From NCBI GenBank assembly GCA_902496015.1, contig CABUZJ010000007.1:1-48353 (forward strand): a stretch of 48,353 nt of DNA, given 5' to 3'. The position numbers were made by a program, and so were the translations under genes. The notes below the pieces were generated by a model that saw only the letters and a list, made by a program, of their open reading frames with translations, did no database searches and was not told where the DNA came from. This DNA is from an uncultured Eubacteriales bacterium (GTDB lineage Bacteria > Bacillota > Clostridia > Christensenellales > UBA1242). Below are positions 32,492 through 39,580 of the stretch, one piece after another (the first letter of the stretch is position 1; the number at the start of each line of letters is the position of its first letter).

Positions 32492-32524
32492 AAAAAATAA
32501 AAAATTGCATATTTCCATGCAATT
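32492..32524 (-). terminator. Terminator of rplS
   Basis: 8-bp stem AATTGCAT/ATGCAATT (32503-32510 and 32517-32524), followed on the minus-strand RNA by UUUUAUUUUUU. Confidence 0.8.
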
Positions 32525-32533
32525 CTTTTTTTA

Positions 32534-32878
32534 CTATTTCTTTTCTTTAATCTTTGCAGACTTACCAGAACGGTCACGAAGATAATATAATTTTGCTCTA
32601 TTTACTGATCCTTTACGAATAATTTCAATATGGTCAATTTTAGGTGAATGCAATGGATAAGTTTTTTCTACGCCAATTCCAAAAGAAACTCTTCTAACTG
32701 TAAATGTTTCTCTTATTCCACCATTTTTACGAGCTATTACCACACCTTCAAAACCTTGAATTCTTTCACGGTTACCTTCTTTAATTTTAGCAAAAACTTT
32801 AATAGTATCGCCAACATTAAAGGCAGGAATGTCAGTGCGCATACCTTCTTGTTCGATAGCATCAATAACATTACTCAT
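32534..32878 (-). CDS. rplS: Large-subunit ribosomal protein L19
   Basis: 114 residues, typical. The core D-I-P-A-F-N-V-G-D-T-I-K-V and the R-I-Q-G-F-E-G-V-V-I-A-R-K segment, with S-F-G-I-G-V-E-K-T-Y-P-L-H-S-P, are diagnostic. L19 lies at the 30S-50S interface. In Firmicutes rplS usually follows trmD; here it lies downstream of yraN, separated by its own promoter, leader and terminator, so it is an independent transcription unit. AAGGAGG precedes the ATG. Confidence 0.98.
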   Translation of the reverse strand: MSNVIDAIEQEGMRTDIPAFNVGDTIKVFAKIKEGNRERIQGFEGVVIARKNGGIRETFTVRRVSFGIGVEKTYPLHSPKIDHIEIIRKGSVNRAKLYYLRDRSGKSAKIKEKK

Positions 32879-32909
32879 GTTGTGTTGCCTCCTTTTTTAT
32901 TAGTATGAT

Positions 32910-32945
32910 AAGTGTTCATGCAAGCCCTTGCGCAGCGGACCACTT
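32910..32945 (-). promoter_or_regulatory. L19-type mRNA leader (probable autoregulatory RNA)
   Basis: The minus-strand RNA has an outer stem AAGUG (plus 32941-32945)/CACUU (32910-32914) enclosing GUCCGCUGC, a GCAAG-GG-CUUGC hairpin (32920-32931) and AUGAA. Position and size (36 bases, between promoter and ribosome binding site) and the conserved-looking core resemble the L19 leader of low-GC Gram-positives. I did not align it to the Rfam family. Confidence 0.65.
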
Positions 32946-32958
32946 TAATTACTAAGCA

Positions 32959-32987
32959 ATAATAACATAATAAAAGTTATTTTGCAA
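32959..32987 (-). promoter_or_regulatory. Promoter of rplS
   Basis: Minus strand TTGCAA (32982-32987), 17-base spacer, TATTAT (32959-32964). Transcription would start near 32952, just upstream of the leader structure. Confidence 0.65.
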
Positions 32988-33050
32988 GTATTTCCATTAA
33001 AATAAATAATTAATTTTAAATTAGTAACATAAAAATTAAAATATTAACTT

Positions 33051-33479
33051 TTAAAAAGCATTGTCAATGTGTTCTATTTTGTCACCGCTAACTGAAATTA
33101 CATCAAATCTAATGCTATTATCCTGTAAATTTTTTAATTCTAAATAAGCACTTGCTACTTGCTTAATTTTAAACTGTTTATGTTTTGTTACTGCATCAAT
33201 GGGATTCCATAAAATGCCATTTTCTCTTGCTTTAACTTCAATAAACACAATAGTATCGTCAAATAAATAGTTTAACTTATTTTTTAAACTAGAATTTAAT
33301 TGACCATTTGCAATTTTTTCATTTGCTAATTTAATTTGTCTTATTTTAGGGTCAAGGGCAATAATATCAATTTCTCCAAGTTGTGTTTTATAGTTTAATT
33401 CTAAGATAATAAAACCTTTTTTAAGCAAATATTCTTTTGCAAAGGTTTCTCCTTGCACCCATGTTCTAACATTATTCAT
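33051..33479 (-). CDS. yraN: YraN/UPF0102 endonuclease-like protein with an internal insertion
   Basis: 142 residues against the usual 115-125. The restriction-endonuclease-like core is visible: G-E-x-F-A-K-E-Y-L (11-18), L-G-E-I-D-I-I-A (33-40) and V-F-I-E-V-K-A-R (77-84). These give the E, D and E-x-K residues of the fold. About 30 extra residues (41-73) separate GEID from EVK, where most family members have only about six. The family is thought to act on branched or damaged DNA, but its role is unproven. GAGGGT precedes the ATG. It is the last gene of the rimM-trmD-ylqF-rnhB cluster, the usual position. Confidence 0.88.
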   Translation of the reverse strand: MNNVRTWVQGETFAKEYLLKKGFIILELNYKTQLGEIDIIALDPKIRQIKLANEKIANGQLNSSLKNKLNYLFDDTIVFIEVKARENGILWNPIDAVTKHKQFKIKQVASAYLELKNLQDNSIRFDVISVSGDKIEHIDNAF

Positions 33480-33518
33480 TATACCCTCTTATTTAGTTAT
33501 TTAAGTATTTTTATAACC

Positions 33519-34136
33519 TTAAACAAAATGCTTAATAAATGTCTTTCTGTGTATAGGGCATGCACCATATTTTTTTATTGCTTCAATATGTGCTTTTGTG
33601 CCATAACCTTTATGACTTTCAAAACCATATTCAGGATACTGCTTTGCTAAATCTTCCATAAATCTATCTCGCGTTACTTTTGCTAAAATGCTTGCACAAC
33701 CCACACTATAACTAAGTACATCACCATGAATTAAAGGAAATATTTTTGCTTTGGTATCTAAATTATCTAACGCATCAACAATAACCACATCGGGTTTAAC
33801 TTTTAAATTATTTATAGAGTTTGCCATGCACTTTTTAGTTGCATTTAAAATATTAATGTCGTCTATCTCTTTTTCACTAATAAACTCAATGCTATAATCT
33901 ATTGCTTTATCTATTATTTTATTAAATAGCTCTTCTCTTTTTTTAGGTGTTAATTTTTTACTATCCCAAACCCCATCAATTAAATATTCGTTGTTTAAAG
34001 GCATTATACAAGCACAAGTAACAACAGGCCCAGCAAGTGGGCCCCTTCCCACCTCATCTGCCCCTGCAATCACTTTATAACCGTCATTTTCAAGTTCATG
34101 TTCAAACTTTAATAAATCTAAATTTTTGTCTTTCAT
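33519..34136 (-). CDS. rnhB: Ribonuclease HII
   Basis: 205 residues. It shows I-A-G-A-D-E-V-G-R-G-P-L-A-G-P-V-V (the D-E-x-G-R-G site), followed by D-S-K-K-L, a V-D-A-L-D-N segment and the C-terminal G-Y-G-T-K-A-H. RNase HII removes ribonucleotides and RNA primers from DNA-RNA hybrids. It starts one base after the ylqF stop; no good ribosome binding site is seen, so translation may depend on coupling to ylqF. Confidence 0.97.
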   Translation of the reverse strand: MKDKNLDLLKFEHELENDGYKVIAGADEVGRGPLAGPVVTCACIMPLNNEYLIDGVWDSKKLTPKKREELFNKIIDKAIDYSIEFISEKEIDDINILNATKKCMANSINNLKVKPDVVIVDALDNLDTKAKIFPLIHGDVLSYSVGCASILAKVTRDRFMEDLAKQYPEYGFESHKGYGTKAHIEAIKKYGACPIHRKTFIKHFV

Positions 34137-34137
34137 T

Positions 34138-34992
34138 TTAAATTTTATCCAAGGTAATTTTTCCTAATTTTCCACTTCTAAAATCGTCTAAAATTCCCTT
34201 ACCTGCCCTTTCGTAATCTATTTCGTTTTTTCTTAAAATCCAACCTCTATTTATGCAAATTTTATCATAAATTTCAATTGGCTCAATATTTTTCATTTCA
34301 TCTGTTTTAAATTGCAAATTATATCTATTTATCAGTTGATTAGGAGCAATTTCAATCAAAAGTTTTAAACATTCAAAGCCCAATTCACTTTCATCTAGAA
34401 CTTCATTTTTTATACTTCCCACTATTGCCAAATTTCTTCCTATTTCAAAGTTCTCAAATTTAGGCCATAATGTACCTGGTGTGTCCATAATTTCAATATT
34501 GCTATCTACTTTTATCCAACTTATGTTTCTAGTAACGCCTGCTTTATCGCCAGTGACTGCTTTTTTTGCCCCACTTAAAACATTAATTATTGTTGATTTG
34601 CCGGTGTTAGGAACCCCAATAACCATTGCCCTTAACATTCCATTAACACCTTTTTTACTAAATTGTTCTTGTTTATAACTAAAAGCAGAATTTAATGCCT
34701 TTGTAATACTTTGTTTACATGTTTGTGAATTGGCATTAGTTATTAAAACTGTTTTGCCTTCGGCTTTAAACTTTTCAGCAAACTTTTTCGTTTCTATTTC
34801 ATTTGCCAAATCTGCCTTATTAAGTAAATAGATAATTGGCTTATTTTTCACAATTTCATTTATTTCAGGATTAAGGCTAGATATAGGAATTCTTGCATCT
34901 AAACAATAAATAATAACATTAGCAAACTTCAAATTTTTCTCTATATCAACTAATGTTTTTCTCATATGACCTGGGAACCATTGGATTTTCAT
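34138..34992 (-). CDS. ylqF: Ribosome biogenesis GTPase YlqF (RbgA)
   Basis: 284 residues. It is a circularly permuted GTPase: N-K-A-D (G4) at 58-61 comes before G-V-P-N-T-G-K-S-T (G1) at 126-134 and D-T-P-G (G3) at 170-173. The N-terminal W-F-P-G-H-M is typical. RbgA acts late in 50S subunit assembly. AAGGAG precedes the ATG, which overlaps the trmD stop as ATGA. rplS, usually between trmD and ylqF, is not here. Confidence 0.95.
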   Translation of the reverse strand: MKIQWFPGHMRKTLVDIEKNLKFANVIIYCLDARIPISSLNPEINEIVKNKPIIYLLNKADLANEIETKKFAEKFKAEGKTVLITNANSQTCKQSITKALNSAFSYKQEQFSKKGVNGMLRAMVIGVPNTGKSTIINVLSGAKKAVTGDKAGVTRNISWIKVDSNIEIMDTPGTLWPKFENFEIGRNLAIVGSIKNEVLDESELGFECLKLLIEIAPNQLINRYNLQFKTDEMKNIEPIEIYDKICINRGWILRKNEIDYERAGKGILDDFRSGKLGKITLDKI

Positions 34993-35666
34993 TTGTTTTC
35001 TCCTTTTAAATCTGGGCGTCTTTTTTCCGTTAAAAGTTTAGATTGCTCATTTCTCCATTCTGCTATTTTTTCATGATTACCGCTTACTAAAACATCTGGA
35101 ACTTTTAATCCCATAAATTCTTGTGGGCGTGTATATTGTGGATATTCAAGTGTTCCATTAGAAAAAGTTTCATCAACAGTAGATTCCAAGTTTCCTAAAA
35201 CATTTGGCACAAATCTGCTTAAACTATCCACTATAACCATTGCTGGTATTTCACCACCAGTTAAAATATAATCGCCTATTGAAATCTCTTCATCTATAAG
35301 TAAATCTATAACTCTTTGGTCTACCCCTTCATAATGTCCACAAAGAATTATTAAATGTTTTACCTTAGAAAGTTCTATTGCTTTTTGTTGATTAAATTTA
35401 ACGCCTTTGGGCGACATATAAATTTTATACGCTTTTTTATAACCCTTAATATTTGTTATTGCATCATAAATTGGTTGTGGAGTCATCAACATTCCATTCC
35501 CACCACCAAAAGTGTAATCGTCTGTTTTTTTATGCTTATCTAAACTATAATCTCTAATATTAATAATATTTATCTCAATTACACCTTTTTCTTGTGCTTT
35601 GCCAATTAAACTTTGCTTTAATGACTCAAACATTTCAGGAAAAAGAGTTAAAATGTCAATCTTCAT
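34989..35666 (-). CDS. trmD: tRNA (guanine-N1)-methyltransferase
   Basis: 225 residues from the ATG at 35664-35666 (M-K-I-D-I-L-T-L-F-P, the conserved start, with GAGG 9 bases upstream). In-frame TTG and ATG further up lie inside rimM and are less likely. The trefoil-knot SAM site is visible: C-G-H-Y-E-G-V-D-Q-R (109-118) and S-I-G-D-Y-I-L-T-G-G-E (129-139). It methylates G37 of tRNAs reading CNN codons, preventing frameshifts. It overlaps the rimM end by 11 bases and ends inside the ylqF start codon. Confidence 0.97.
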   Translation of the reverse strand: MKIDILTLFPEMFESLKQSLIGKAQEKGVIEINIINIRDYSLDKHKKTDDYTFGGGNGMLMTPQPIYDAITNIKGYKKAYKIYMSPKGVKFNQQKAIELSKVKHLIILCGHYEGVDQRVIDLLIDEEISIGDYILTGGEIPAMVIVDSLSRFVPNVLGNLESTVDETFSNGTLEYPQYTRPQEFMGLKVPDVLVSGNHEKIAEWRNEQSKLLTEKRRPDLKGENK

Positions 35667-36156
35667 AAACCATAACCTCATCAAGACTTTTCTTATTTAC
35701 AATAACCTTATTTTCATCGAAATTAACATTAGTTATAATGCCCCCAATATTTGAAAATAAAAAAGGTTTATTGTCTTTAATATAAAAAACATCAGCACTA
35801 CCAAAATTTTGAATATCGTCAATTTTCCCCAAAATTTGGCCATCTTCAGTAACTAAATCTAAGCCAATTAAATCTGCACAAAAATATTCATTATTTAAAC
35901 TTATCAAATCTCTTTTAACACAAACCGATTTATTTTTAAATTTATTTGCAATATCAATTGAATTTATTTCTTTAAACTTTACCAAATAATATTCATTATT
36001 TGTAACTATTTTTTCAATCTCAAATGGTATCCCATCAATAAAAAAGCATTTTGCATTTTTGAAATTAAATTTGCCAAAATCTAATGGCTTAATTTTCATT
36101 TGTCCTTTAAAGCCATGGGGTTTAGTTATAATTCCAACTTCTATTAAATTTTTCAT
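35656..36156 (-). CDS. rimM: 16S rRNA processing protein RimM
   Basis: 166 residues from the ATG at 36154-36156, which has GGTGAG upstream; an in-frame ATG at 36168 has none. The N-terminal domain starts with I-E-V-G-I-I-T-K-P-H-G-F-K-G, the RimM signature. The C-terminal PRC barrel holds D-L-I-G-L-D-V, L-G-K-I-D-D-I and the segment before the end, N-K-K-S-L-D-E-V. RimM helps mature the 30S head. It lies just behind a strong palindromic hairpin after khpA. Confidence 0.94.
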   Translation of the reverse strand: MKNLIEVGIITKPHGFKGQMKIKPLDFGKFNFKNAKCFFIDGIPFEIEKIVTNNEYYLVKFKEINSIDIANKFKNKSVCVKRDLISLNNEYFCADLIGLDLVTEDGQILGKIDDIQNFGSADVFYIKDNKPFLFSNIGGIITNVNFDENKVIVNKKSLDEVMVYED

Positions 36157-36171
36157 ATTTCTCACCATAAC

Positions 36172-36193
36172 AAAAATGGGGTTAATTAACCCC
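36172..36193 (-). terminator. Palindromic hairpin between khpA and rimM
   Basis: Perfect 16-base palindrome GGGGTTAATTAACCCC (36178-36193), followed on the minus-strand RNA by AUUUUUG. It looks like a short intrinsic terminator, and rimM begins only about 16 bases later with no room for a full promoter, so it probably attenuates rather than ends transcription. Confidence 0.65.
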
Positions 36194-36200
36194 TTTTCAT

Positions 36201-36434
36201 TTAAATTTTATCAATTTTAATGCTAACTTTTTTGTTAACTTTTCTTGCATAAGCCCGAGCAACAGTTCTAATTGCAGTTGCAATTTTTCCATTTCTACCA
36301 ATCACTTTGCCAATATCTTCACCAGACACTTTAACAAGACAATCAATAAATCTGTCATTTTCTTTCACATCAATTATAACTGCATTTGCATCGTCTACAA
36401 GACTTTTAACAATAAATTCAAGTAATTCTAACAT
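36201..36434 (-). CDS. khpA: KH-domain RNA-binding protein KhpA
   Basis: 77 residues, a single KH domain with G-K-V-I-G-R-N-G-K (41-49) as the GxxG loop. It starts M-L-E-L-L-E-F-I-V-K as in YlqC/KhpA. KhpA works with KhpB/Jag in RNA binding and cell elongation in streptococci. TAAGGAGG precedes the ATG. It follows rpsP by 15 bases, the usual order. Confidence 0.95.
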   Translation of the reverse strand: MLELLEFIVKSLVDDANAVIIDVKENDRFIDCLVKVSGEDIGKVIGRNGKIATAIRTVARAYARKVNKKVSIKIDKI

Positions 36435-36449
36435 TTAAGCAAATCCTCC

Positions 36450-36875
36450 TTATTCGGCTTTTGCTTTTTTAGTTGTTGCAGATTTAGTTGTCTTCTTTTC
36501 TGCACTTTTTGTTGCAGTTGCTGTTTTTGTTGCCGATTTTCTTGTAACAGTTGCTTTTTTTGCAGTTTTTACAGGTTCAGTTTTCTCTTCTTCTTTTTTA
36601 ACTTCTTTTTCTTTTTTTGCTTTCTTTACTGGCATTTTAACATTTGCTTTAATTAAAATTGCCTTAGCTGTGTCTGTTGGTTGTGCACCATTATTAAGCC
36701 ATTTATTAGCCTTTTCCATATCAACTTTAATTTCTTCTGGTGTTGTAAGAGGGTTAAAAGTTCCAATAAGGTCTATATATTGCCCATCTCTTGCCTTTCT
36801 TGAATCTGCCACAACAATTCTGTAAAATGGAGATTTTTTATCTCCCATTCTAGTTAATCTAATTTTTACTGCCAT
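36450..36875 (-). CDS. rpsP: Small-subunit ribosomal protein S16 with long basic tail
   Basis: 141 residues against the usual 80-95. The S16 core (1-80) is normal: K-I-R-L-T-R-M-G, P-F-Y-R-I-V-V-A-D-S-R, I-G-T-F-N-P-L. It is followed by about 60 residues made almost only of K, A, T, E and S (82-141), resembling histone H1-like repeats. The tail may reach out from the 30S body or bind RNA; its role is unknown. AAGGAG precedes the ATG. It lies between ffh and khpA as in most Firmicutes. Confidence 0.96.
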   Translation of the reverse strand: MAVKIRLTRMGDKKSPFYRIVVADSRKARDGQYIDLIGTFNPLTTPEEIKVDMEKANKWLNNGAQPTDTAKAILIKANVKMPVKKAKKEKEVKKEEEKTEPVKTAKKATVTRKSATKTATATKSAEKKTTKSATTKKAKAE

Positions 36876-36932
36876 TTTTAATTTTTCTCCTTTTGATTTT
36901 TTTATATCATAAACGGTTTTTAGCCGTGTATG

Positions 36933-38261
36933 TTAAAAGTTAAATTTTCTACCAAACATTCTTTGCATATTTTTTCCATTCATATTTTTAATCATTTGCT
37001 TGGTTTGTTCAAATTGTTTCATAAGCGAATTCACATCTTGAATTGAAGTTCCACTGCCTTTTGCAATTCGCTTTCTTTGACTTGCTTTAATTAATTCAGG
37101 GTTTGCTCTTTCCTTTTTTGTCATTGATTGAATTATCGCTTTATATGTTACTAATTTCTTCTCATCTATATTTCCAACTTTAAATTTTGTTCCAGCTCCA
37201 GGAATCATTGAAATTAAGTCTGCCAAATTACCCATCTTTCCAATTTGCTCGAATTGTATTAAAAAGTCGTCAAAGGTAAATGTGTTTTTACGCAAATTCT
37301 CTTCCATTTTCTTCATGGTTTGCTCATCTACACTTTGCTGTGCTTTTTCAATTAAGGTTAGCACATCTCCCATGCCTAAAATTCTTGAAGCCATGCGGTC
37401 TGGATAAAATGGTTCTAAATCTCCAATTTTTTCTCCAACTCCACAAAATTTTATAGGTTTACCTGTTACAGCCTTTACAGAAAGTGCAACACCACCTCTG
37501 GTATCACCATCTAGTTTTGTAACAATTATTCCTGTGATATTTAACTTTTCGTCAAATTCCTTTGCAACATTCACAGCATCTTGCCCAACCATTGCATCAA
37601 TAGTTAATAGTATTTCGGTTGGCTTAGCAAGGTCTTTTATATCTTTCAATTCTTGCATAAGTTTTTCATCTATATGCAATCTTCCAGCAGTGTCAATTAT
37701 AACAGTGTCGTAAGCATATTTTTTAGCAAACTCTAACCCTTGTTTGATTATTGAAAGTGGATTAATTTGCCCTTTTTCAAACACTTCAACGCCTGCATTT
37801 TTACCCACAATTTTAAGTTGTTCAATTGCAGCAGGTCTATAAATATCGCATGCAATAAGTATTGGTTTTTTACCTTGTTTTTTAAGATTGTATGCAAGTT
37901 TCCCACACATTGTGGTTTTGCCTGCGCCTTGCAACCCACACATTAAAATTACTGTTGGTGGTGCACTGCTGACTTCTAACTTAGAATTTGTGCTACCCAT
38001 AAGTTCAACAAGTTCATCTTTAACTATTTTGATAACTTGTTGCCCAGGTGTTAAACTGTTTAATATCTCTTCGCCTATTGCCTTCTCAGTAACTTTTGCA
38101 ATAAAATCTTTGGCAACTGAATAGTTAACATCTGCTTCAAGTAAAGCAATTCTTACTTCACGCATTGCTTGCTTTATTTCAAGTTCAGTAAGTTTTCCTT
38201 TTTTAGTTAGTTTAGAGAAAATATGATTTAACTTTTCTCCTAAGTTTGAAAACAATCCCAT
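36933..38261 (-). CDS. ffh: Signal recognition particle protein Ffh
   Basis: 442 residues from the ATG at 38259-38261 (M-G-L-F-S-N-L-G-E-K), with GGAG 6 bases upstream; an upstream in-frame TTG is less suitable. The NG domain has G-L-Q-G-A-G-K-T (109-116), D-T-A-G-R and T-K-L-D-G. The M domain (about 300-442) has S-M-I-P-G and the Met-rich end with G-x-G-T-S. Ffh with 4.5S/6S RNA brings nascent membrane proteins to FtsY, encoded next door. It follows ylxM by 13 bases. Confidence 0.97.
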   Translation of the reverse strand: MGLFSNLGEKLNHIFSKLTKKGKLTELEIKQAMREVRIALLEADVNYSVAKDFIAKVTEKAIGEEILNSLTPGQQVIKIVKDELVELMGSTNSKLEVSSAPPTVILMCGLQGAGKTTMCGKLAYNLKKQGKKPILIACDIYRPAAIEQLKIVGKNAGVEVFEKGQINPLSIIKQGLEFAKKYAYDTVIIDTAGRLHIDEKLMQELKDIKDLAKPTEILLTIDAMVGQDAVNVAKEFDEKLNITGIIVTKLDGDTRGGVALSVKAVTGKPIKFCGVGEKIGDLEPFYPDRMASRILGMGDVLTLIEKAQQSVDEQTMKKMEENLRKNTFTFDDFLIQFEQIGKMGNLADLISMIPGAGTKFKVGNIDEKKLVTYKAIIQSMTKKERANPELIKASQRKRIAKGSGTSIQDVNSLMKQFEQTKQMIKNMNGKNMQRMFGRKFNF

Positions 38262-38274
38262 CTTTTTCTCCAAA

Positions 38275-38610
38275 TTATAAATTTTCTAAAATTTCTTTAA
38301 TTCTCTTTGAAATTTTTTCATTATTTGGCATTTCTTGCACAAGTTCAAAACATTCACTTAATTCTATTTTTAATTTTCTATTTCTTGCATAAATGCCTAA
38401 CTTACTTTCTAAATCAAGCAATGCTTTTTGACCAATGTTAATGGCATCAAACACGCCTTGTCTGCTAATATGCAATATTTCGCCAATTTCTGTTAGACTG
38501 CAATCTTGTCTATAAAACAACTTTAACGCTTCTTGTTGTTTTTCAGTTAAAAGACAAGAATACAAATCTAACAAATTATTGAATTTTAACTTTTCGTCAA
38601 TATCAACCAT
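38275..38610 (-). CDS. ylxM: YlxM/UPF0122 helix-turn-helix protein
   Basis: 111 residues, typical. A sigma-70 region 4-like helix-turn-helix is visible: L-T-E-K-Q-Q-E-A-L-K-L-F-Y (21-33), then L-T-E-I-G-E-I-L-H-I-S-R-Q-G-V (39-53). In streptococci YlxM binds SRP RNA and Ffh and modulates targeting. AGG lies upstream of the ATG. It is first in the ylxM-ffh-rpsP-khpA unit, with its own promoter between it and ftsY. Confidence 0.95.
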   Translation of the reverse strand: MVDIDEKLKFNNLLDLYSCLLTEKQQEALKLFYRQDCSLTEIGEILHISRQGVFDAINIGQKALLDLESKLGIYARNRKLKIELSECFELVQEMPNNEKISKRIKEILENL

Positions 38611-38622
38611 TTTAACCTATTT

Positions 38623-38642
38623 GTAAAGCAAAATTGCTTTAC
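38623..38642 (-). other. Hairpin at the predicted 5' end of the ylxM-ffh mRNA
   Basis: Perfect 8-bp stem GTAAAGCA/TGCTTTAC (38623-38630 and 38635-38642) around a 4-base loop. No U run follows on the minus strand (AAAUAGG), so it is not a terminator. It lies at the predicted transcription start of the ylxM promoter and just before the ylxM ribosome binding site. Confidence 0.7.
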
Positions 38643-38648
38643 GAAAAT

Positions 38649-38677
38649 ATATTATCATTTTAAAATCTATTTGTCAA
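38649..38677 (-). promoter_or_regulatory. Promoter of the ylxM-ffh-rpsP-khpA operon
   Basis: Minus strand TTGACA (38672-38677, perfect), 17-base spacer, TAATAT (38649-38654), placed in the 73-base gap after ftsY. Confidence 0.65.
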
Positions 38678-38683
38678 GCATTG

Positions 38684-39580
38684 TTACAAAATTGAATTAA
38701 CAAATTCTTTAGCGTCAAAAGGTATTAAATCTTCAATGCCTTCACCCACTCCAACAAATCTAATTGGAATATCATATTCATTAGTAAGGTTTAATAAAAA
38801 ACCACCCTTAGCAGTGCCATCTAGTTTAGTTATAATAATATCAGTTAAATTTACGGCTTCGTCGAAAAATTTAACTTGACTTAACGCATTTTGTCCTGTT
38901 GTTGCGTCAACAACAATTGCTTTATGATATTCTGCACTATCATATTCTCTTTCCACAATTCTAGAAATCTTCTTTAATTCTTCCATTAAATTAGTCTTGT
39001 TATGCAATCTTCCAGCAGTATCAATAATAAGAACATCGCTTTGCCTTGCCTTTGCAGAATTTACAGCATCAAATACCACTGCTCCAGGGTCAGCCCCCTC
39101 ACTACTTTTAATAATTTTAACTTTTGCTCTACTTGCCCAAACTTCGAGTTGGTCAACAGCGGCGGCTCTAAAAGTGTCTGCCGCAGCAATAGTAACTTTT
39201 TTACCCATTGAATTAAATAAGTAAGCCATTTTTCCTATTGCTGTGGTTTTGCCAACACCATTAACACCTACTACCATTATCACACAAGGATAATTAAACT
39301 CTGATATTTCAGGTTTATTTAAAATGTCAATCATTATAGATTTTAAAAGTTCTTTACAATCTTCTGTTTTCTTTATTTTTTTTGCTTTAACTAAGTCTTT
39401 TAAGTTATCTAAAATTTCCTCACAGGCTGAAGCCCCTATGTCACTTGATAGAAGACAATATTCCAGTTCTTCATAAAACTCGTCATCAATTTCATTCCCT
39501 GTGAAAATATATTTCAATTTTTCTGCGAAAGACTTTTTTGTTTTTTTATTCCCTTCAAAAAGTCTTGAAAAAAATCCCAT
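38684..39580 (-). CDS. ftsY: Signal recognition particle receptor FtsY
   Basis: 298 residues, the short Gram-positive form without a long acidic A domain. It starts M-G-F-F-S-R-L-F-E-G, an amphipathic membrane-binding start. The NG GTPase has G-V-N-G-V-G-K-T (105-112), A-A-D-T-F-R-A-A-A, D-T-A-G-R and T-K-L-D-G-T-A-K-G-G. It receives SRP-ribosome complexes at the membrane. GGAGAG lies in the smc 3' end, and the start codon follows the smc stop directly. Confidence 0.97.
   Translation of the reverse strand: MGFFSRLFEGNKKTKKSFAEKLKYIFTGNEIDDEFYEELEYCLLSSDIGASACEEILDNLKDLVKAKKIKKTEDCKELLKSIMIDILNKPEISEFNYPCVIMVVGVNGVGKTTAIGKMAYLFNSMGKKVTIAAADTFRAAAVDQLEVWASRAKVKIIKSSEGADPGAVVFDAVNSAKARQSDVLIIDTAGRLHNKTNLMEELKKISRIVEREYDSAEYHKAIVVDATTGQNALSQVKFFDEAVNLTDIIITKLDGTAKGGFLLNLTNEYDIPIRFVGVGEGIEDLIPFDAKEFVNSIL

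Noticed and set aside
34989..35666. TrmD with Glu instead of Asp in the G-T-L-E-Y-P-Q-Y-T-R-P segment as a lost catalytic residue
   Set aside because: As far as I recall, Glu at this place is common in Gram-positive TrmD proteins, so it is not a sign of inactivity.
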